Assembly: GCA_030248065.1 (NCBI GenBank)
Contig: JASAMV010004520.1
Coordinates: forward strand, 30,090-94,089
Reading direction: 5' to 3'
Source: Rhynchonema sp. JSB1_4
Lineage: Eukaryota > Nematoda > Chromadorea > Monhysterida > Xyalidae
DNA length: 64,000 nucleotides
Below are positions 1-9,600 of this stretch, in pieces; the first letter of the stretch is position 1, and each line of letters opens with the position of its first letter. Position numbers and translations under genes: made by a program. The notes beneath the pieces are model-generated. The model did not search any database. It had not been told where the DNA came from and saw only the letters and a list, made by a program, of their open reading frames with translations.

Positions 1-14
1 AAAAGTATAATAAT

Positions 15-222
15 TAATGTGAAACTGTCTTTGCTTCATAACACTCTTTATTCCAAAGGCACACGTAAACCACGTAACCAACTCTGAAGCTCACAAGCAC
101 AAGCACACAGGAAATAAGCTGATAGAATGTGTGTAGACAAAATACAATGAATCATGTGATATTTAGTAAAGTCACGTTACACTGCTTTGCAATCCAAGGC
201 CACATGGGGATTCGTAACTACA
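15..222 (-). repeat. 3' LTR of BEL/Pao element (left copy)
   Basis: It matches 1613-1820 almost base for base; one difference is visible near the right end (GTAACTACA against GTCACTACA). It ends in ACTACA. The flanking target duplication ATAAT is at 10-14. Confidence 0.85.
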
Positions 223-235
223 TCCTCCCCCTTCC
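223..235 (-). other. polypurine tract of BEL/Pao element
   Basis: On the minus strand the bases just before the 3' LTR read GGAAGGGGGAGGA. This is the usual position and composition of the plus-strand primer of an LTR element. Confidence 0.7.
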
Positions 236-593
236 GAAGAATGAATCTAAACTAAACTCTGAAAAAGTCAAATTCAATAGATCAATAAAAGTTCAGTCCA
301 ATGTCCCATTTTCTTTCTTCGTCAGAGTCTTTCATTCATTCAAGTTTTCATGCCTTCTTTCTTCTTTCAATGGACTGTTCGTTAGTCGTAGGCGAGAAAT
401 GGATAAGCATAGACGTAGAACTGGATAAGCATAGGTGATAAGGCCAACACTGTAGATACGAGTTACGAAATTGACGTCGAACACGATACGATGCGATACA
501 ATACGATAAGCACATAGTACAATAAACGAAGTTTGCCCAAATAGCGAACTGGCAAACAAAGAACAACGCCATTCTCTCCCCCTTGAGAGCAAA

Positions 594-1566
594 TCACGTC
601 TGCACGACCGTGGATTTGGCCTTCAACCGCTCCGAACGACGCAACGGTTGTGCTTCCGATTCACTTGACTTTTCGACTTGCGAAACAGCACGTTCGTCTT
701 CCTTCTGCTCTGTTTCGTTTTCGTGCAGTTCCAGAGGGATCAACTTGCTGATTGATCGCTTCAACAAGTTGCCATTCGATACAACGATTTCAGCTGAACG
801 ACATTCCCCGTCGTCACCATGGAACAAACGTACGATTCTCGCCAATCGCCAACATCCTCTTGGCACATTACCATCGTCCAGCAAAACGACATCACCAACT
901 TGTGGTTTCATATTGACAGCTCCCCTGGGCTGATCAATGCTCGACTTGTAACGTTCTCTCAAACTTGTCAGATATTCGGTCGTGTACAACTTCCATGCAC
1001 GATCGAGACATTTTGATTGCTCAGCCCAATTCCTTTTCACAATCGCCTCGGTTGACATTTCGCCTTCTTCGTAGTCAGAATCGTCACTCTCATCGTTCGC
1101 GAAACGAATTGCACCACATTCACGACCAGGTGCCAGGAAATCAATCGGACGCAACACTTGAAACGACTCGTTGTCCGAATACAAATATGTCAACGGCCTT
1201 GAATTCATCATCGCTTCGACCTCACACAGCACCGTTTGGATCTCTTCCAGCGTCAGCAATCGTTTGCCAACAGCTGCTTTGATCATTCTCTTCATTATGC
1301 CAATCATTCGTTCAAACATGCCGCCTTTCCATGGACTTAGCGGTGTTTGCATGCGCCATTCGATTTCTTCCTTGGCCAGATAGTCGAGATATTAATCGTT
1401 GTCTGGGTTATTTGGCCAATTTTCATTCAGGATCTTCTTCAATAATTGGAAGTGCGTGGCATTGTCGCTGTACAAATGTTTTGGTTTTCCTCTTCGGGCA
1501 ATGAAACGTCGTAGCACATTGAGACATTTGTCAGTTGACAAGTCAATGGCCGTCTCCAGATGCACA
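594..1566 (-). pseudogene. Pao-type pol remnant: integrase core plus DUF5641 domain
   Basis: Read on the minus strand, the frame opens with integrase-core sequence (the VHLE motif, the RRFIARRGKP region, then the LYSDNAT motif carrying the second catalytic aspartate). It is interrupted by an in-frame TAA at 1392-1394. It then continues through SPWKGGMFERMIG and MNSRPLTY into the DUF5641 C-terminal domain typical of BEL/Pao integrases (VGDVVLLDD, WRLARI), ending with a stop at 594. The first catalytic aspartate region and everything upstream are deleted; pol sequence begins directly after the primer-binding site. The stop and the deletion make it non-functional. Recognition rests on these family motifs. 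Confidence 0.85.
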
Positions 1567-1610
1567 TTCTAATCCAAAGGCCGCGGGTTCGACTCCCGCA
1601 GGGGATGCCA
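1567..1610 (-). other. extended primer-binding site, complementary to a tRNA 3' half
   Basis: On the plus strand this reads as the 3' half of a tRNA. There is an anticodon loop with TCT, a T-arm whose GCGGG and CCCGC strands enclose TTCGACT, an acceptor strand, discriminator G and CCA. A minus-strand element needs exactly this orientation for its PBS. The anticodon would make the primer tRNA-Arg(UCU). A usual PBS is about 18 nt; here the match to tRNA structure runs for about 44 nt. Confidence 0.7.
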
Positions 1611-1612
1611 GA

Positions 1613-1820
1613 TAATGTGAAACTGTCTTTGCTTCATAACACTCTTTATTCCAAAGGCACACGTAAACCACGTAACCAACTCTGAAGCTCACAAGCACAA
1701 GCACACAGGAAATAAGCTGATAGAATGTGTGTAGACAAAATACAATGAATCATGTGATATTTAGTAAAGTCACGTTACACTGCTTTGCAATCCAAGGCCA
1801 CATGGGGATTCGTCACTACA
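1613..1820 (-). repeat. 5' LTR of BEL/Pao element (right copy)
   Basis: Direct repeat of 15-222, followed by the target duplication ATAAT at 1821-1825. On the minus strand it lies upstream of the primer-binding site, so it is the 5' LTR. Confidence 0.85.
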
Positions 1821-1934
1821 ATAATTTTACATGGGGCTCTGTTCGGAAGATGGTTCGAATTGGGTTCTATATGGGAATAAAAATAAGCTTCAATATCCGA
1901 TTTCCCACCTACACTACCGAATAGAGCCCCAGGA

Positions 1935-2110
1935 GCTGTAACCGGAAAACTCTGGTGTCCCTTGCGAAAAAAACGAAACAAAAAATAAGCCCCAAAAAGC
2001 CACTTTTGGACGTTTTAGAGCATTTTGTTCGGCCGAGAAAAATAAAAATATTCTATTTAAATTTCTTTCAAACGCCTTTTTTATTTCTTTTTGCCCATTC
2101 CTGATCCGTT
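1935..2110. repeat. decayed fragment of the CAGGGTTG hAT-like family
   Basis: The stretch with TTTTGGACGTTTTAGAGCATT and the terminal TTGCCCATTCCTG resembles the right-hand part of the elements at 28965-29637 and 53586-54275. No target duplication or left end was found. Confidence 0.45.
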
Positions 2111-2365
2111 GATGTATGAAGTATCACAATTGAACACACAACAAATCATCCAAACGCACAATATGCATCAGCATCATTCAACAACTTGACCAACATGTGT
2201 GTTTGACAACACAGTATCATATCGGGGCGGCATCGAAACTCAACGGCACACGTAAACATATCGAACGAACACTCATTTTCCTTCTCACCGCGACCGATCA
2301 ACGAACCTTTCTTGAACGTAATCTTGATTCCCGCAGCTCTGCCAGCAACATCAACACACAACGAC

Positions 2366-2946
2366 ATGTCTGCCTCGCCATCGGTCCAACTGCTGTGCGC
2401 TGGTCTGCTGCTGTTGATCGCCACGCAATCAACGACACAAGAATGTGCCAAGAAAACGTACTGGCGGCTGCAAGTGAGAACGGGAAAAATGGGTATACGA
2501 ACAGCTGGGTGAAAGTGACCCTGTTCGCGCAAAAGCCCGACAGCCGAGAAGTCTTCGAGGCAGCCTCGTTCTGGTTGGACCACAACTGGTACGACGACTT
2601 CGAGAGGTACAATGTGGACACGTACACATTGTGCCCCAATGTTGACGGCCCAATCGTGCGCATTGGCTTCTCAATTCATCCGTACCATTGGGATGAAAGA
2701 TTTTGGGATCTCGACTGGGCCGCTCTAAGAATATCCGACGATGATTCGTATGCGACGAATTTTTTCTTTGACTTCTAAATCCGTCTCTACCAAGACCACA
2801 GTGGCGTGTGGAACACGCAGAAGGATGTGTCCCGTTGCGTGTATTCGGCGGACGGCGGCGGCTTGGACGATCGGGGTTGGCGCTGTCTGATCGCAAAGCC
2901 ACCCGATCAAAACTGCTCAGCCCCCGCTCCCAATCCACACCCCTGA
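2366..2946 (+). pseudogene. secreted PLAT-domain protein, frameshifted and interrupted
   Basis: The ATG at 2366 begins a clear signal peptide (LLCAGLLLLIATQS) followed by CAKKTYWRLQVRTGK, the start of a PLAT (beta-sandwich) domain. The domain continues in the next frame as GYTNSWVKVTLFAQKP, DDFERYNVDTYTL, PIVRIGF and FWDLDWAAL. The frames meet in the AAAAA run near 2486-2490, so a one-base change there separates them. The second frame meets TAA at 2776-2778, but the same frame stays open beyond it, with cysteines (SRCVYS, WRCLIA), to TGA at 2944-2946. With one frameshift and one stop this is a pseudogene, or a gene with two sequence errors; readthrough of the TAA is less likely. PLAT assignment is by motif only; partners are unknown. 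Confidence 0.6.
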
Positions 2947-3610
2947 TCACATGTATAAGATTATTTGAATCAGTAATTATTTCTTCTTCTTCGCTAGTAG
3001 TTGCTTGTGTTCCCTTTATCTCTTCTGAGAATTCTCTCCTATGATGATATCCTTTTTCTTGGAATTAACGGATAATAATCTCTAGCTTCTAAATATTCGT
3101 GTTTTAAAAATTTCTTTGAGTGATGATTTTATTTTCTCTCAGTATGTAATGTGGAATGGGATAAAATATGAGTGAAAACAATTTTGGATTAATGCGTCAT
3201 GGTTGAAAAACGGCATACCTGAAAAACATATCATATCAGATCGGTTATCGCGCTCAACTTTCGCATGAAGCAAGCAAGGGCGAGATTTACAGAATATCAT
3301 AAACAGCATGCCAGTATCGCCCTTCATTTATTCATAATTACCAGTCTGGGACGGTAACGACATGGAGCCGTCCGCGGGCTCGGATCCCGGTGAACACCAC
3401 TGTTTGAATCCCAGTTGAATCTGTCAGAATTAGTCGACCACCAGAGGCCAACCGCATCTTTTTGAAAGGAAATGAAAAAGAAAAATTGAAATAATCGCCC
3501 AATTTGATTTGAACATTGATTGAATCATTTCAGTTTCGTTCATCTCGAATTGACAGGAAGATCATTCGAGTTCTAGAAGCAATAATTCCGGCTCATTCTT
3601 TGATCGCAAA
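2947..3610. other. intergenic, no gene recognised
   Basis: Between the PLAT remnant and the VTA1 start. It is AT-rich, with only short spurious frames. It presumably contains the VTA1 promoter and 5' UTR, but I see no defined promoter element. Confidence 0.5.
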
Positions 3611-6600
3611 ATGGCATCGATCCCGAACGAACTGAAGCCGATCGCTCATTACATCAAGATTGCCAATGAACACAAATCGCGCGATCCTGCTGTTTATTAT
3701 TGGTGTTCGTTTTTTACCTGATAGCTGATATTTGTGTGTTTTGCTGTTTTAAATGCAAACACAACCGAAAATTGTTTCCAGGTCTATTTTACGCTGTGCA
3801 AACGGGACTGAAGATTGACAAAACTGGCGATGAACCGAAAAAGTACCTTCTGTCGCTGCTGGATCTGTTGGAAACGGTTGGCTTTTGTTTGCAATAGCCT
3901 ACTTGTAACATTCACGCAGAGAAAAAATCAACTCGGTACACTCAGTGGTGTCGTTGGAAAATCAAAAAGCCAGAATACTGGATTATACTTGCGGGCCGGA
4001 AAAAAACCGTTTTTTTTCCAAAAAAAAACCGAAAAAAAACCGTTTTTTTTCCGAGGCCCGGAAAAATACGTTTTTATTTTTCCGGAAATTTTTCCAAGTG
4101 GCAACTCTTGGAAAAAAAACGGTTTTTTTTTCAAAAATTTCCGAAATATTTTCATAGGTTGCGAAAGGATGTTGTCAAAACCAATGTAAATCGGTGCTAA
4201 ACAGTTCAAAATGAGCACTTTTTAATCTCCAGGTGCATTTTTAGCCTGTTTCAGGCCATTTCCAGACAAAATTTTCTCCAAAATAGGCGTTTTTGGACCA
4301 TGGGTATCCTTAAGTACTGGAAAAATATTTGGAAAAAAACGGTTTTTTTTCCGAAAAAAAACGGTTTTTTTCCAAAAATATATTTTGCGGAAAAATACGC
4401 AAGTATATACTGGATACCCATAATTCAAAATTTTTGGATACCGGATGGATGCCCAAAATGAAAAATCCCGAATCCGGGGGGGGGGGGGTGGTTGCCCCCT
4501 AAAATAAAAAATCTCGGATACCCACTCAGGGGGCTGTTAAAAAAGGTCATTTTTAGATGAGCAAAGTCGGTGTTGGAAGTACAAAAATGGTCATTTTGGG
4601 CAGTGTAGTGGCAGGCCCGGCCCAAGCTGTGTAGTACTTGGCCAGGGTGTTGACGATAGATAGATGACCCAAGTCCAAAATCTGGGGGGTCGACCCAAAC
4701 TTGTTGACGATAGATAGATTAGCTCAAAAGTGTTGCCGATAGATAGATGAAATCAAAAAGTGTTGACGATAGATAGATGAATTTGAGGGGGACCCCCCAC
4801 CCCCACTAGGCATGGGCACCAATACCAATACCCAATCAATACCAATACCCAGAGGGGGTAACCCCCCAATCCCCCTGCCACTACTATGATTTTGGGGGTT
4901 ATGCTTGCGCTAGCAAGCGATTTTGAGCATTTTGGAGGTAAAAAGGGGCGATTTTTACTGTCTTCGGAAAAATTTTGGGGTTGGACAGAAAATGCTTGGA
5001 CAAAAAGTCAGTATACCGGGTACCCCCCGGGGTGAAAAATCAAGACACCTGATACCAGTGTGGGGGCAGGCCATGTCAGGCCAATCGACCCAAGATACCG
5101 TAAAAACCTACATACAGCCCCCCCCGCCCCGGAATAGCGCCCCCCTCGGGGGTACACTACAACTGCGTGGGTTTGGGTTGACCCACACAGTTGGAAAAAA
5201 CACACGCCCACACAGATGAAAGAGCCACATACCGACACATTTACGCGGCTGGAGGTGGAGGTACCACACATCATTTTTTAACCAAATTTACTAACTTTTA
5301 AGCTGGTAAATTTTTTCAGAAGCTACTAAATTTTAGAATTTAGTAGCTTTTTGCTTCTTATTTTTTCACTCGCTAAAAAGAACTAGTAAATTTTAGAAAA
5401 AGCTGCTAAAATTTACCCTCTCAGAACCATTTTTAAGGGGAAACATCGGAAAATTTCGCGCGCTACGCGCGCATTCCGGTCACCTGCTTTGGTACCGTGC
5501 CGTTTACGGCACAAATGAGCATGCACATCATCAGTTGGTTGATGCGTTGGCTTCAAAGCGCTAAGTGTTGCACCTAAAGTACATATAAAGGCAATCTAGC
5601 CGCTGATGTCACCGCCGCGAAATCTACAGTATACCAGAGGCTGAGATGTTCCACCGCTTCTCGACTTAGACGTGAAGCGATATTTACGTAGTTCGATGTT
5701 TCAGGCTGCTTTTCAGCCACGCGGCTGAGCTGAGTGCTCTATCTGAGGCACAATTTTACAACACAGGGAATTTTTCTTTGGGCCACAGTTTGAGATAGAG
5801 TTGCTCCACTAATTTCGACCAGCGTAAAAGATGTTCATTAGCTGTAGAGGAATAACTTTTACGCTGGTCAAAATTAGTGGAGCAACTCTATCTCAAACTA
5901 TGGCCCAAAGAAAAATTCCCCGTGTTATAAAATTGTACCTCTTTAGAGCCATTCGGCTCACACAGTACTCTGCGCGTGGCATGAAACATTGAACTAAAGA
6001 AAAATCGCTTCATGCATAAGTCGAAAAACGGTGTAATGGCTCAGACTGTGGTATACTGTAGATTTCGCGGTGGTGACATCAGCGGCTGGATTGCCTATAG
6101 TAACATTACGCCAACACGAGCCCGATTTCGGAGGTGGCTTGGGAAACCTTACACTTTGTAGAATGCAACGCGGTGCATGAGGATTTCTCTTTCTTTGCGT
6201 TTTGCAAGCCCGCCACCTCCAAAATCGGGCTCGTGTTGGCGAAGTTTGCCTTTACTGTTGCAGATTAATGGGTTGGGTACCAGACCGCAGACCACCAATG
6301 TGATTGTGATATAGAAATGTTTCCCTGACCCGTTGGGATTAGGGTTAGAGGTCGGGGGGTACCCGACAGCCGACACCCGACATCTGGAACTACCCGACAC
6401 CCGACATCTGAGAAAAAAGCCGACACCCCACAGTTGCAAAAAAAACCGACACCGGTTCGAAGAAAATTTTCTCCCAAAATTCTTCTCTCAGCAAAACTGA
6501 TGTTTTGAACCGTAAGTGTCGGCTGCCGGGTCCCAAAAAACCCGACATCTGGAGGTACCCGACACCCGACACCTACACTTTTTTGGCGCCCGACACCCGA

Positions 6601-9600
6601 CATCTCTCTAACCCTAATTGGGATATTAACAGTTTCGGGGCAGTAGTACAGCCACAGTAGATTTCAACAAATGGGCCGGTGACGGCCAGCAGAATTTCAG
6701 TGGGTCAATGGGGAGCCTCAGCCAGTTAGGGCGCGGCCAGGCAGATGCGGACTGCGGACATTGAAAAAAAACTATGTCCAATGTCCGCAGTCCGCATCTA
6801 AAGGCAAACTACACCAACATGAGCTCGATTTCGCAGCTGGCAGAATAGTGAAACATTCTGACGTGACTGCTGATCTGGGAAATGTTACACGTTGAAGAAT
6901 ACAAGGTGGAGCATGATGATATTCTTTTTCTATTCGTTTTGAATACACACCACCTTCGAAATCGGGCTCATGTTGGTGTAGTTTGCCTGTAAAGGCAGTC
7001 TACGGGAGGTTGTCACTCAGCCCCAGAATACCGTAACCAATCGCAAGCGAGATCGTTGCGAGACCCATGCTGATCGCTGCTTATCGACACGTGCATTAGC
7101 GGCAGCAAGCTGGAAATTGTCATCGTGCGCGTCGATCACCAAAACTTGGAAATGTTGGTTGGTGTTGGTGCTAACACGCAAAACATAGATAAAAAACAAA
7201 ATGGTCTCGCCACGATCCTTGCAGATCAAAATTACGGTGGGTTACGGTATTCGGGGCTGAGTGACAACCTCCCGTAGACTGCCTTTACCTGGCCGCACTT
7301 GCGGACTGCGGTTTGCGGACGATCGAAACATTTTTTGATTGTGTTTGCTAGTGCGATATACAACTAAAGGCAAACTACGCCAACACGAGCCCGATTTCGG
7401 AGTTGGTGCACCAGCAAAACGCAAAGAAAGAGAAATCCTCATGCACCACGTTGTATTCCACAACGTGTGACGTTTCCCAAATCAGCAGCCACGTGTGAAT
7501 GTTTCACTAATCTACCACCTCTGAAATCGGGCTCGTGTTGGCGTAGTTTGCCTTTACAGGGTTGTGAATATATTGCAATGTGGAATCCTACCCTGTTGCC
7601 TGCCATTCAATACCATGAAACATTCTAACGTGTGTCCTTATTCTGTGTTTGCTGTGTTTGATACGTGGCAGCCGTCAGTTTGTGTGTGTGTGTTGGCAAT
7701 TGATTATTGTGAGTTGGCAGATATTACATGGATGTTTCAGGCAACAGCAGAAGACAACACAGTTTTATGCACGGTGTTGAAGTTTGCATATTTGCAACCC
7801 TGTAGTTGTATGCTTGCTGGCAAACACAATCAAAGAAATGTTTCGATTGTCCGCAGTCCGCAAGTGCGGCCAGGTATTGGTCGCACAATGATCATATAAG
7901 AATTCATCAAATCAATCCTGATTTTCACGTTCAGTCACTCTTAACCACTGTGCTATTTGTGATTCTCACAAAACATTTTCAGCTGAAAATATAATCCAGC
8001 ACCACCCACGCCGCCGCGGGCGAAACCCTCTCACCTGCGCCGCGCAACGCAACCCGCCCCCCACCCCCCCCTCGAGGAAAAAAACCCAAAACCCGCGTAG
8101 ATGCGGACTGCGGACATTGGACACAGAAATCTTTCAATGTCCGCAGTCCGCATCTACCTGGCCGCGCCCAAAGATAATCCGATTAGCAGTCCCAAAAAGT
8201 TATTTCCAAATGTAACAAACGGCCAAAAGACTAAAATTTTTACGCACACTTAGCGCGTTTGTGGTCAGTCCATGTCCGGTTGTGTGGTCAAGGATAACAG
8301 TTTTGTGTCTTTGTGTAGACAACCAGCTTTGTGTCCCATATGCTCCACCACAACTATTGTTTGTCAATGTCAACTACGAAAAAAAGGAGCAATAACTATT
8401 TCCTCCTTTCGCAGTGGGTGCCTGTTAGTGTGGATCTGTATGACAGAAGTTCCTAGCGTGTAACAAACAACCCACGGAACTGGAGCACAATGCAAAACCC
8501 ACTGACCAATTCAACGAGAAGGATGATGCAAAATCCCAAAATTTTCATTATGACCAGCAGTCTCAACTCGGCTATATTTTCATTAGTGCCAAAAAAGCCA
8601 TAAACGGTAATAAAACGACGTAGTATAACCCCCTTTTGATATAAGTCGGTAAATTGTGGAAATCGACAGCAACAAGGTGGTAAAACACCTAAAAAGTGGT
8701 TTTTGGAACAAGCTAGTAAAACTTTTGAAAAGCTACTAAAATTTTTAGTTTAGTAGCTTTTTGCTAGCAGCCGAATTTGAAAAAATGAACCCTGCCACAC
8801 ATCCACACCCACGTCCGATCGCTACTGTCCCTGTATTTATATATCGCTCTCTCTGTTTTCGTTTTGCAGGTCAAGAAGACGCTAAAGGAGCTAGAGGCGG
8901 TCACACACGACATGGTCGCACAAGCACACTTGGAAGAGTACACGTTGAAGTTGTTCATGTTTGCCGACAATCAGGACAGGGCTGGCAATTTTAACAAGTC
9001 GGTAGTCGGTTGCTGGGATTTGTTTTTGAAAAAGTTTCCGTTCCGGTGCAATTTGCACCAGATATCAAAGATTTTTATTTGGTATATTTAACTGCGTGAG
9101 ACTTTTTTGAATTGTAGTTGATACTAGACGGGGCCCGTGCCGTGCCACCCCCCCCCCCGCATACCCAAAGCTGCCCGTGAAAATTGACCCGTCCGCACCT
9201 CCGAGGGAGGGGGCCACAGACATATAGTCCAACCACGAACTCAGGAGACAACTTATTTTGAAGTTGACTTGAACAGATCCAATAATGTTCCGGTTCCACG
9301 TATTTCGGAAATGAAAGAAAGAGAAACGCATGTATTTTTTAAAAAACACGCTCTCCGCCTCGGTGCGTAAATTCCCTTTTGACTCCCAAAACATTTGTGT
9401 GTTCAACGACGTTGCTGTTTGCGTAAGCACGTAGCAAATTGAGGTCAGCCAGCTGGAACTTGTCATCATGTCTCTCGGCCCAATCTCTTTGTTTTGTTTG
9501 CGAAAACCCGTGTAGCCGGCGCATTTTTGAATCTGGCCAAGCAAGCTTTAAAAAGAGTAGTCTCATGAGCACGTGGCTGGACTATACATACATACATACA

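Larger units (their letters stand above)
15..1820 (-). mobile_element. BEL/Pao LTR retrotransposon, internally deleted
   Basis: Two 208-bp direct repeats (15-222 and 1613-1820) flank a 1.39-kb interior on the minus strand. The 5-bp sequence ATAAT lies immediately outside both ends (10-14 and 1821-1825), as expected for a BEL/Pao target duplication. A tRNA-complementary primer-binding site lies 2 bp inside the right LTR and a purine tract abuts the left LTR. The interior holds only the end of pol (integrase core and C-terminal domain). Gag, protease, reverse transcriptase and RNase H are gone, compared with a usual interior of several kb. The copy is therefore non-autonomous and defective. The near identity of the LTRs suggests a fairly recent insertion. 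Confidence 0.85.

Noticed and set aside
1567..1610. Half of a tRNA gene
   Set aside because: It lies 2 bp from an LTR in primer-binding-site orientation and lacks any 5' half.
2776..2778. Programmed stop readthrough in the PLAT gene
   Set aside because: The same gene also has a frameshift, so decay or sequence error explains both more simply.
3984..4407. Overlapping 60-120 residue ORFs rich in Lys/Phe, repeated at 14706-15119
   Set aside because: They arise from A and T runs of a MITE. Similar peptides occur in both copies because the DNA is repeated, not because protein is conserved.
4641..4781. Possible CRISPR-like array
   Set aside because: Units are degenerate with unequal spacers, in a eukaryotic intron. 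It is a simple tandem repeat.
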